This document shows, piece after piece, positions 41,101-53,100 of a stretch of DNA of 64,000 nt (the stretch's first letter is position 1; the number at the start of each line of letters is the position of its first letter). The stretch spans positions 44,172,118 to 44,236,117 of the forward strand of contig CM019236.1 in assembly GCA_009741485.1 (NCBI GenBank). Direction: 5' to 3'. Both the position numbers and the translations under genes were made by a program. A model generated the notes under the pieces. The model ran no database searches. It saw only the letters and a list, made by a program, of their open reading frames with translations, and had not been told where the DNA came from. Source of the DNA: Malurus cyaneus samueli. Its lineage: Eukaryota; Chordata; Aves; Passeriformes; Maluridae.

Positions 41101-44100
41101 TGACTTGCCAGTATTACCTGCCAGTTACCAAAAAGCTTATCCAAAAACTTAGTGTCCGTTACCCTTCTTATTTTATACTTCCTACATATAAATGTGCCAT
41201 TGAACCAATATAACTGGAATTCTCAAATGAAATTTGGCAACCATGGTCCCTTATTCATGTCTGCAGGATCTTCAAATTATTTGCTCCTGAGGGTTTGACT
41301 AAAAGTCATCTTTCATAACATGGACACAATGGCCTTGGTGAGCAGTGAACAGGGAAAGAAGTAGATGAGGATGAAATAAAAATGCTAGAAGAATGAAGAG
41401 GAAGGCTAGTCAAAAGCGTGAAAAGGGAGTAGAATGGGAGCAGGAGATGTGGAAGGAATTTATTTATGTTTCAAAATATAGCTTGAACTCATTTCAGTGT
41501 TCTGTATAATGAAAAGGTGACATGTCAAATCTCAGTTTGATTAAAGTTCATTTTAGATGATCCTTTATGGATGTCCTCAAATATATGAATATTTAACTCT
41601 TATTTCTAATATACTGGAAAGGGAAACTTTACAGGGAACTTCAAAGAATTACAGGAAGGAAATGAAATCCTCTGTGTGCACTGGCAGCTATCTGGATACA
41701 GAAGTGTTTGCTGCTGGCTGGATTGTGCTTTCTAGCAGATGCCTGCGAGTGCCCTGTGTAGCAGGATCAGAGTGCCTTAGAGTCTGCTAGAAATCTTGGG
41801 AGAGCAGACTGGACATTTGGAGTTAAACATTGCCTTTTAAAATGCTCACTTTGCATTCAGCCCACAGTAGATGATGAAGTGTCTTGTATGATAAAAGACA
41901 CATAATAAGCATCATTCTTTCATTAATGTACAATATTTGAAAAGCAGAATCACAGGCTGAGTAAGGTAGGAATGGATCACTCCCCAACCTCCCTGCTCAA
42001 GGGGAGTCCTCCACAGCACATTCCTCTGAAATGTGTATAGACATCTTTGGCACATCTCTAGAGAAGGGGTCTGTGACCTGTGACAACTGCTTGGCCACCC
42101 ACAGAGTAAACAAGTTCTTCCTCATGTTTAGGTAGAACTTCCTGCGTTCCACTTTCTGCCTGTTGCCTCTTGTCATCAGACAGACACCTGCCTATCACTG
42201 AGCACCATTGAGAAGAGCCTGGTGCCATCCTCTTGACACCCTCCTTTCAGATCAGACATTGATGAAGTCCCTTCTTGTTTGCCTCTTCTCAAGGCTTAAA
42301 AGGCCCAGCTCCCTCAGCCTTTTGTTGTGGAAGAGATGCTTCAGTCCCCTCATCACCTTTGTTCACCCCTCATCCGCCCTCTGCTGGAGTTGCTCCAGGA
42401 TTTCCGTGTTTGTCTTGTACTGAGGAGCCCAGAACTGGACACAGCACTCCAGATGTGCCTCACCAGCGTTGAGTAGAGGGTCAGGATCACCTCCCTTGAT
42501 CTGCTGGCAATGCTCTTCCTATTCCCCAGGATCCCATTGCCCTTCTTGGCCCCCAGGACACACTGCTGGCTCCTGGACAGCTCGTTGTCCACCAGGATCC
42601 CAGGTCCTTCTCCTCAGAGCTGCTTTCCAGCAGGTCACCCCCAGCCTGTGCTGGTGCCTGGGGTTGTTCCTTCCCAGGTGCAGGACCCTGCACTGGCTTT
42701 GTTGAATTTCAGATATTTCTTTTCTTCCTATCCCTCCAGCCTGTTGAGGTCTTTTTGAAGGACTGCACAATCCCCTAGGGTGTTGGCCATTCTTCTCAGG
42801 TTTGTGTGGTCAGTGAACTTTGCTGAGGAGTCCTCTGTTCCTTCATCCAAGTCATTGGTGAATAAGCTAAACTCCACTGGAACCAATGTCGATCCTTAGG
42901 ACTGCTACTAATGGGCCTCCAGCCTGATACGGTTTGCACTGCTGATTAAAACCTCTGAGCTTTTCCACTGTTTCAGTTCTCAGTCCACCTCACCACCTAC
43001 TCAACCAATCCACACTACTAACTGATACAGTGTGTGCTTTGCCTCCTGTGGTGTTTTCCCTGGACATCAGCTATTTGATCATTTCCCACTTAGCTTGTAC
43101 AGTAGGTTCTGGATAATGAGTAATTCCAGTGGCAAACATTGCTTCCTTTCTTTTTTCCCCGCTCTGTATCTGAAACGTTTGAATTGTTTGTCCTGGACAC
43201 CCTTTGTAAAAATGAATGGTTATTTTAATAAGTTTGTCATTTGTTAGAGGTCTTGACAGTTTATTAGGTTAGAATTAAGTGCTTTTATTCCAAGTAACTG
43301 GTATTGCTGGAGGAAGATAGCATAATTTTGTATGTGTGAAAAATGTTTCAACCCCCATAGCAATTATGTATTTTTATATCCTATACAAGCAAATGTATCC
43401 AAATGATGTTTCTTTGTTCAAGGATCCTCTTGCTTCTTTTCTTTTCTCCCCTTCTCTCCAGATCCTGGATATGAACATTTTAAGATAGCAGAAAAATCCC
43501 ATGGTAATTGGATCAAACTGTATTTAGAGGGGAATAATTCAGAAATACTCTTAAATCTTGGCAAGAAGGTCCTGAAGCTATACTTGGAGGCCCTCAAGAC
43601 TTTGAGTTCTTCATTAAGCAAACAAGTAGCACAATATGACATGTATTCGATGATGGTGGGGACTGTCATCATTATGGAGGTATGAAAATAGATCTTTCTG
43701 TGAAAAAGTTAAGTGCGCAAAAGTAAAAGTGTCTTGGTTTTGGATATGAAATGTTTGTACTTACTGGTCTTTAAAATTACTGAGTATGGATTCTTGGGGT
43801 TGGCTGACATTCTGCTTGGATGAAATTAATGCTCTTTTTAAAGTAAAATCTGGCCTTTAAAATGATTCAAGAGTGCTTTTTATATCTCCCATAGAAGGTT
43901 AAGATATGCCATGTCTGGAATTTTAAGTGGATCTCTCTAACTGATGTTTTGGGCAAAACTCAAGTGCTGGAAATAGTCTCAAAAGCTTGGAAATAATATG
44001 AATGCTTTGAGAACCATTTAGAAGGGATACCACAATACCATGTCTGGCCACTGAAGTACCAAATGTTGCACTGACATTTTAGACTGTAAGATTGTCAACT

Positions 44101-47100
44101 TTTCTGACATGGATGAAAGTACCTACCACAAGCTTAACTTAGTCCTTGAATGTGTGTAATTCCTCAAGACTGTAATTGGTGTAGCTCTGTTCCTGTTCAG
44201 TGCTTGGAACTGATAAAGCATGAGCAGCTAGCTGATATTTGAGTCTCTTTTGTTCTCAGAGTTCTGTGCCTTGTCTCCCAGGCACTATTCTCTGCAAACA
44301 GAATGCTTCTGAAATGGCTTTCTGGTAGACTGCTCGGTGGGGTTTGTCACTCTGCTGATCACAGGAATGAGTTCCATGGTGCCCTTGGGTAGATGAGATG
44401 GAAGATCTGGAGGTTAACAAAGTTCAGTGCAAAGCTGAAGGTCCTTAGCCTTTTTTGTTCCTTTGTTCTCAGAACCTATGCATTCAAGCTGTTGACAGTC
44501 ACTTTAGATCTGAAGCATTGGATTTTTTGTTTTCCTGGAATGCATTTGTAGATGATTACTATTTCAAGAAGACAAATCTTAGGTGTTAATCAGCCTTCAT
44601 CAAAGAAAACATGCAGCTACTAACCACAGAAATTGCTGTTGAGCAGTGTATGCTCAGCATCACTGTAAGACTCCAGCAAAATGGCTGGAGTTTTTTCTTT
44701 TCTCCCATGCAATACTCAAGAAGCTGTCTTGCTTTCCAAAATGTTTTTGTCTTGATACCAATTTTCCACCTTCACTTAATAAATAAATAAGAGTAGGGAA
44801 GTTCACTTGTCGCTTCAAACTATGCTATGCTACAAATACCAGTTATCCTGTATTTCAGATGAGAATACCTCTGGGACATGAACTGATAACAGTGCATTTG
44901 CTCAAAAGACCTAAATTTAGTTTGATAGATATCTACAGAGTATTTTCCTGCTGAGAGTGCTGTCTTTGTTTTAATTTTAAGTGCTGGGCTGAAATGTAAG
45001 ACTTAAGCCAACTTGATATTCAAAAACCTGCATATTATCATAACCAAATAAAATATGAAGTAGAATATGAAGAAGCAGCAGACTACTGCAAAGCATTTGA
45101 TTTTTTTTCAGTCTACTATGTTTCGCCGTAGTGTGGGATAAATTTTAGGCATAGGTCTTCACAAGTGACAGTGAAATATTATAGTTTGACAGTGATCTGA
45201 TATAGTTGCTTTTTTTTTTGTTATTTGTTTTAATCTTGCCCTAGCACAAGCTGATTGAGATCAGTCTAGTCCTAGCTCCATCTCTGCAGCTTGCAAAGCA
45301 TTTTTGCATCTGGCTGAAGTTTCCCATGTTTTTGTAAGGGCTTGTATATGAGTAGCAGAAAGTTTCATTGTGTTGTTTTTCTCCACTGCTACAGTTATAT
45401 GAAAGAAAGCTTGGAATTCTGCCTCATCTCTGTGCAGGTTAGAGTAAAGTGAAAGTAAAACCAATAAATTAAATTAAGGAAAGGTACAAAAAGTAAATTT
45501 TGAGAGAATTCATAAGCTCAAAATTGAGCATACACTTGCGTGATAGAACTTCCCCTGGTTTGGGAAGTTATTTAGCTCAGCAGGATTTCATACATGTCTA
45601 TTTCTCATACAAGAAATAAATTGCTTTTGACAGAATGTATTGACTTCAGGCATTTACAGGTGACAAACAATGAGTCAAATTTGTTTGCGTAGGAACTATT
45701 TTGATATTGGGAATTCAAGCTCTTACTTTTACAGGGAATGAAGATTGTACGTATAATTGGTTACCAAAGGTGAGAAGGCAAATGAAGATTTATTAAACAT
45801 GGAAACTTCTGTGTCTAAGACCTTAATAAATGAAAAGACCATATTGGATTCTTCCATTTATATGGTAATAATCTTACTGGGGAAAAAATTCAAATCAGTT
45901 TTTCACAGGTTTTTTTGATGAAGTATGCGTATTAGCAGAGTGACATGGATGACAACAGCATGATTTTTTCCATGAATTCTTGTTTTATATTTTAGTGACC
46001 TCAATTTTTAAAATAGTAATCTTCTTTTTTTCTAGGTTCTGCCTAGCTTTTGCTCAGTGTTCCAAAAGCCCTGAGCAAGCGGGCAGAATTTGAAGTACCC
46101 CTCTCCCCTCCACTATTCTCTCTGCTGTTTTACTTGATGTGTCTGATGCTGTGTGCAGTTCATGTCATTGTATGCACATCCGCAGAAAGTTTGTGCTATT
46201 TCTGCAGTATGTCCTGGTTAACAGCAGTTGGAGTGATGATGCTGATTTCTGCACTCATGTGTGGTATTTTATCTGCTATTGCAAAGAACTTTGAGAATTC
46301 CAGACTTCCACTGAAGGTAAGAGTATACATTAATTGTGGTTTAAAATGTTTTGCTTTTCATGGCATACTGTCAGTTAAAATTTTGTTTTATCTGTGTGTT
46401 TGCTTAAAGAAATTCATATTTTTAATGTAATTTGAATAGTTTAAAATTGTCATTGAAATATGCTGTTTTCACTGTTGCCTGATACTGATGATGAAGATCC
46501 AAGAAGTGCTTATTTTGACATAATTTGAGGACGTGTTTTAAATACTGTACATTGTTTTGCAGTTGACTTTGTGAGATCGAAAACAGTTATGCTGTATACA
46601 AATCCTAGGCTGCTACACAGTTATGTTTGCAATCTCAATTAAAGCAACATGTATAATACTTTACAACAACGTGCGCAAAGGATAGTAATGATCTGACCCT
46701 TCCCAAATATAACAGACAATAATGCTCTAAGAAGAATATACTTTGCCAGTATACCTTTTCCTATATTGGTATTATTAATGTTCAAGTTTTTATTTTTAAT
46801 AATTTTGAAAATGCAACAGAGGGAGCCAATTTAATCTGTCCGTTCTACTTTTGAAGTTTAAGAAACGGAGTTTGTTAAAATCTTTGGAGTTCTCTGAAGT
46901 GTTCTCAGTGTGAGGTGTTACCTTCTGTAACTTACTTTGATGAGTTTTATTGTTGTGTTGAATAGAATACACATAATTCCAAGGAAATAGAATTTGCAGT
47001 GTCTCTTCTTCCTCTGCGAAAGAGTGTGCCAAGAGCTGTCAGTCCCACCATAACATCAGCTTCTAGCTGTTTTTTCTACAGTTTGTCAGTTGTATTTTTC

Positions 47101-50100
47101 AAAGATCTCTGATGTTCAATAGCTTCACTGCTCATAGTACTCCACTCAATGGTGCAACCTCTGTGCTGTAAAGTCCTTCTTCAATCTGTGTTTCTTAGAA
47201 TCATAGTTGGGCGTTTAGTACCTTTTCTGTAAGTGTGACAAAGTATGGCAAGTACATTTCTTTAATGATATGTCAACGTGCTTCAAGCGAACTTTCTGAA
47301 TTATCATTTAGTAGCAGCTATATTTCTTACAATGCAGAAATTCAATATTCCTGAATAAAGATTACTTTAGCACTCTGTGCAGATATGTGCTGTAATTCAT
47401 GAGTTTAAATTTAAATCTAAATTGTTACAAGTAAGGTTGCTAATATTTTTTATTGAAACTACACCAGATTATATTTTTTTCCTGTATTTTCTGATTTTAC
47501 GTTCTATTTCTTAGAAAAAGAATATAGCCTTGAAATATTTAATGCTCCAGTGTATTCTGTACAAATTTCACATGCACTTTGTGCACTGACAAACACAACT
47601 AAAAGCTTGTTTTTCATCTTGTTACCAGTTTTTCTCATTTTAGTAAATAGTAGAAATCTAAATATGGTGACTTTTGGAGACCTGCATAAAATTTACATAT
47701 ATTTCTCTTCAGTACCATGGAGAGAAATGACAACAGATAATACATTTTTTCTCTGGGTGCATAGTCTCAAAGAATCACAGAATGATAGAATGATCTGGTT
47801 GGAAGGGACCTGAAAGATCATTCAGTTCCAAATCCCTTCCATAGGCAGAGACACATTCTACTGGACGAGGTTGCTCAGAGCTTTAACTAGCCTGACCTTG
47901 AGCACTTCCAGGGATGGGGCATCCACAGTTTCTCTGGGAACCTGTTATAGTGTCTCACCACCCTCCGATTGCTTCAAGTTGATAATACACAAATGAGGTT
48001 TTCAGCAATGTTTTCCAGGTTTGTGTGTGTGTTTGTTTTTTCAGGGCTGGGGCCTGATAGAAATAAAAAAATACTGGATTCTCCATCCCAGATTTGTCTG
48101 TGATTGTATTTCTACCTGAGATATATATGATAATGTGGGAAGTCTAAGTATGTCTTAGGAAGTGTAGGCAGTAATAATTCTGTTTGAGGCAGACATTACT
48201 TGGTATTCAGACCTGTAGAAATACATTTTTGTCATCATATCCTCACTCCTGTTGCATAGGTGAGTGCATTGCTGTTTGTATATCACATCAGTCAGAGGGG
48301 CTTTGCTATCTCTCTTCAAGTTCCAAAGAAAGCATGAAATATTTTGTAGGTTTGGTTAGTATGTACTTTCATTCTAGACATGTATAAAAGCAAAGACTTG
48401 ATTCTGATTAACATTTTTGCCGGTCTCAGGGCTGTTGTAGAATGATATGGTGGGGCTTTCTTTGGGTCACCGCTTAGACAGATAGAGCCTGGAGAAGATG
48501 AAAGAAGCAGGGTATAAATCTGGTGTTGCTTGTAATGTGGATATGTCCCAAAAATTCATCTCCATTATTCACCCCATTTCCAGTAAACTGCTTAGATTTT
48601 GGGGGAGAAGTGGATTGTTTTTATATGCTGTATGTTGATCTTGAAAGGCCTTCTGTGTGAATTATGAGTACTACTTATGCTAAAATGTCTCTGAATGCAA
48701 GTGTTTTGTGATGTGTCATCTCCATGTTACGAATCTGCATGTGGGGTCCACTTCTGATAGAGTTCTGAAGCCCTGGTCTTCTGATGGTGAGAGTGGAATC
48801 CTGAATCATGATCTTTCTGGTTAAAGGAAAAAAAAAAGCTCAAAAGCCTTTTCCGTGCTCTAGCTATGCAATAAAATGTAGGTATTTTAAAAGTAATTAA
48901 GATAAGCTCTCCTGTTAATGGCTTCAGAGCTTTTTTCCTTCAAATTGTTTCCGTTCACATCTAAAGATTTCTCTGAAGTGCTTCTCATTTGTAATGCTTT
49001 TTTTTTTTTCCCCACTGTGGCTGAATATAGAAACTGATTACCAAGTTCATGAATTTTCTGAAGACCAGTGCAGGCAGTGTTAGCATCTGCTTCCTGACTG
49101 TTATTTATAGATTCTGATTGCTATGTTTCTAGCAGCACCAATCCCTTCTTTTAATGATACTTCAGGCTTTAAATAGTTCTACAGCCTTTTATGAATTCCA
49201 GAAAATTGTTAAAAGTTCAAAGTTCTTGTTCAGAGTTTCACTGTAATTGCTTGGTAGTTGATTTAAGCATGGTATTTACTACTACTGGATGTGGGGTTTT
49301 CCCCCCCTATTTCTGATGGAAATGAAAACTGATAGTTTTTTGAAACTAGTACACAAAAATTAAGGCTTGTCAAATAGGGGTTTTAAAAATTTTCATTATA
49401 TAGATTTATAGTGGCTTTTTATTACATTTACAATTTTTGAAGCACCTTTTGGTTTTCCTCCTTTGTTTTATGTTCTTGATGAATTGAAAAATTTTACATT
49501 TTTATGCAATTGCACCAAAAATATTTTTGGTGTTTTTTCACTTGGGTAGAAAAAAGGTCATTTTGTGGTTTCTTTACCAGGTAGCTTTCAAAAATTATTC
49601 CAAACTACTTTGAAAATAGAGAAGCAAGAGTGATGGAGTACTTTGTTACAAGTATTTTGTAACAAGTACTTTGTTATGGAAAAGCTACCATCGTGGAGAA
49701 TCAAGACTCGTTTCAGGGAGCTCATGTATTAGAAGTAAACAGAATAAGAAGTATTTAAATTGTGAGTGATGATGAGCATGAAAAAATAAGATGTTTCTCA
49801 TGTGAAAAGTAGTTGCAAAATTTCTCGGGCATTAACGGTGGATGGTTAACCACAGAGAAGCCAGATAGCTGGAATAAGACTCAGAACACAGACTACAGGA
49901 GGTTTTATCTTGAAGTGAAGGAGTTTCAGAATTTAATGGTCAAAGATGCATATATTCTGTCATTTATGTACTAGCACTTTTGCATGCTAGCAAGATATGT
50001 TCAAAAACAGGGCAGAGAGGTCAGTTTTATATTGCTTAAATACTAGTGTTGAAACATCAATTGATAAAGATGCCATGGTTTGGGACATTATATATTTACC

Positions 50101-53100
50101 TCATGTGAGGCTGGGATTAAAAAAATTTCTAAACAGAAAATTCTGGATTAAGTTTGTTTGTCAAGATATCAAACAAACTGAGAATTGTACAGGTTTTTTA
50201 ATATCTGGAGTGTCTGCTGAGTTCCTAAGAGTTGGACATGTTCAGCAGCTGGAAAGACAGCTGTGAATATCAGACTAAGACCTGTATTTCAGTGCCTTTA
50301 ACCGAATCTAAAAATTAGGCACAATCTAAGGTCAGACTGTATATGATGCCATACTCATGGCATTCCTAATAGGGCACAGTTCATATATAAAGGATTACCA
50401 GTAAATTTAGAAAATCTTGATGGAGGTGTTTTCACAATTTCCCAAGATCAAGGCTCGGGAGATTGTAATTTGTATCTTAATTTCCAATTTTGCATAGTGA
50501 TTTAACTCTGATCTGAAATGTGGTTTATCAGTAAATGTTACTGGATTTTAATCCTTTGAGATAAATATTAGAGTAATTTTTCTCTCTTTTCATTGAAGTT
50601 GTGAGAGGCAAGTAGGCAAGAAATACACATTTCTGACCCTGGGACATTTCACATTAATACCGTCATTTTAATGAGGTTTTTGTATGCTCACCATTGATAA
50701 TGCATCACTTCTTCCGTTTTTATATCAGTCGCTGACAGCAACCAAATACAAGAGACAAATCCATCTATAGATTTTGTGTTGTGTCTTACGAAGAAGACAA
50801 ATTATCTCAGACTTGGTCATTCTCATTTATTTAGGATCTCAGATTTCCTTGTCTCTGCAAGCAGATGACGCTTACATGCTCATTTATTTAGTTAGCCAAG
50901 ATCTTTAAGGTCAGCGTGATAGAATTATTGGTATCTAAACTTGCTGAAGATCAGTCATGTATTGTTCTTGTCTCAGCTTTGTGAATTTCATGCTCTTTGG
51001 TCTTTGCACAGACTACCTTGTCCTTTTTTTTCAAATACCAGCTTATGGTATTTGCTCTTCAGAATAGAGTACTAAACAAACCTGAGCAGTCTTTAGAACA
51101 CCAAGGCAATTTAAAATGCTAGTAAATTTAGATTGGACCTGGGCATTTTTCAGATTATTAATATTTTTCCCTCCATTATTGTTGTGTGTAACCTCATGGG
51201 AACTCTTCTGGTTGTGTGGGGTTTTGTTTGTTTGTTTGTTTGTTTGTTTATGTTAGTTCTTTTACAGTGAAATTATTTTGGTGTAGTGTAATCTTTAACA
51301 ACACAAGAAATGAAGGAGATGTGAATAGGTATTAACTATAATTCTGGCTCCATCTCATAAAATTTTGATTCTCCAAAAACTTTTTTCCCCAAAGCAAAAT
51401 TCCAGATAGTGCTAATTAGGTTCTTGCATCAAGTGTCTTTGTTGTCTTCACTATTACATAGTCTTGCGCATTGAACAAAAATATGTATGCTGCTGTCAGT
51501 AAGTCGTGAACACAAGTGAGAATTGCATCTAAGATGCTCAGAGATACTTGTATTGTTTACAGCTGCTTTCTTGTTACTTGCTCAAAGGTCAGTTTGTTTA
51601 TATTTTCTTTTAGCACAATTTAAATTGGGCAGAAATTGTAGTATACTGTGCATATTTTAATTTAGTGTGTTCTCTGAATATTCAAGTTTTTTTTTTAAAG
51701 TTTGTTCATAGGTCAAATGTAGGAGGATGATGTGGATAAAATACACAGAGAAATGAATGTGAAAGCAGTTTTAGAGATCTTTGTTCTGAAGTAAAAATGG
51801 CATGCAGTAATTTAGATTTGGCTTTTAAATTTTTGTTTTATTAGGTGCTTAAAATACCAGTTTAAGAGATACTCTAAGATATTCTCCAATAGAGTAAAAA
51901 TAGGGAAAATGAAATAGTGATGTATGATTTTTGACAGTTTCTTGCCCAAAATTCTTCACAAACATGTGTGTTACACTCTTTGTTAAGGTATGTTAGGAAG
52001 CCGGTGCTGGTTCTAGTGTCCTCCAGGGCTGGGGTGTTTGTCTTGCCATGCAGTTGTGCATGCCCATCCTGGGTCACTGTCCCACCTCTGGCTCTGACTT
52101 TGCGGGGAAGTCAAAACAGACAGAGGTGTCTCCAGTCAGGGGCCCTGTGACCTCCCTCACATAGCTGTGTACTCTGGGCCCTCCGGTTAATCATGCTGGC
52201 ACGCAGGCTTGGTGAGCCATGGTTGCTTTTTCTGTTGTTGACACTCTGACCTGTCTTGTATGTACTGTGATCCCTCCAGCTGCTGGTACCTTGGGCTCAC
52301 AGTTCTGATGGCCAGTAGTCCCCTCTCCAGTCACTCTAGCATATGCTGCAGTCATGGCACTGCAGATTGTGTGGGTCCAATGACCCAGATGTCTCTGCAG
52401 CTGCTGGCACTACCTTTAACCTGCTCTGGTCTCAGGTTGCTGACATGCAGGCTTGTCCCCAGCTGCTTGCAGTGGCATCTTGCATCGCCTGCAGGTGGGA
52501 CACGGAGTGGAGTTGCACAGAAAGACAGGGTAAGATTTAATAAGACAGGATAGACCACAATGATCAGGCCCAGGGCTCAGTCAGAAAACTGCACTGGCTC
52601 TTGCTTACATGTAACTGAATCCTTTCTTCTCTTACTTCGCCCCTGCTTCCAGCCTGTTCCTCATCACCCCCTCTTCCCCATCTTTGATGCTTATTTGAAG
52701 CTTTGCTTAGTGGCTTTGGTTAGTGACTTGGTACAGATCCACAGGTGCCATCAGGTAGCTGTAATGTCTAGCTTCCACATCAAGTGTGCTGCACTTCCCC
52801 CTTACCTGTTACGGAGTCCAGACTGACGCTCTTCAGAGCTAAGCCTGTGTTTTCTTACTGGTCTGGCAATGAATGGCTGAAGAGTTTTGGTCATCTTTAT
52901 GGTCTCCATTAGTGCTTATTTGTCATGGTTATGTCTCTGTGTGGTCTTTTTTATGGCTTTCCCTGTGTGCTGAAATGATTCTTTACCTGATTATATCAAT
53001 ATCAACTTCTACATGCCCTTGTGCTCTCTCTTTAGCCCTATCATTGAAGGTAGTGATGATAAGGCAATTTCAATTAGCTGCTGAGAACAGGAAATTGAGC

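Larger units (their letters stand above)
35965..43461 (+). other. PIGG: PIGG intron 6
   Basis: This is the longest intron placed here, 7.5 kb, with donor GTAAAT and acceptor cttctctccag. It contains two CR1 segments in sense orientation (37,745-39,430) and one antisense CR1 (41,945-43,030), annotated separately. The parts 35,965-37,744, 39,431-41,944 and 43,031-43,461 show only AT-rich sequence and short simple repeats (TATA run near 35,980; TGTA run near 36,470). Confidence 0.85.
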
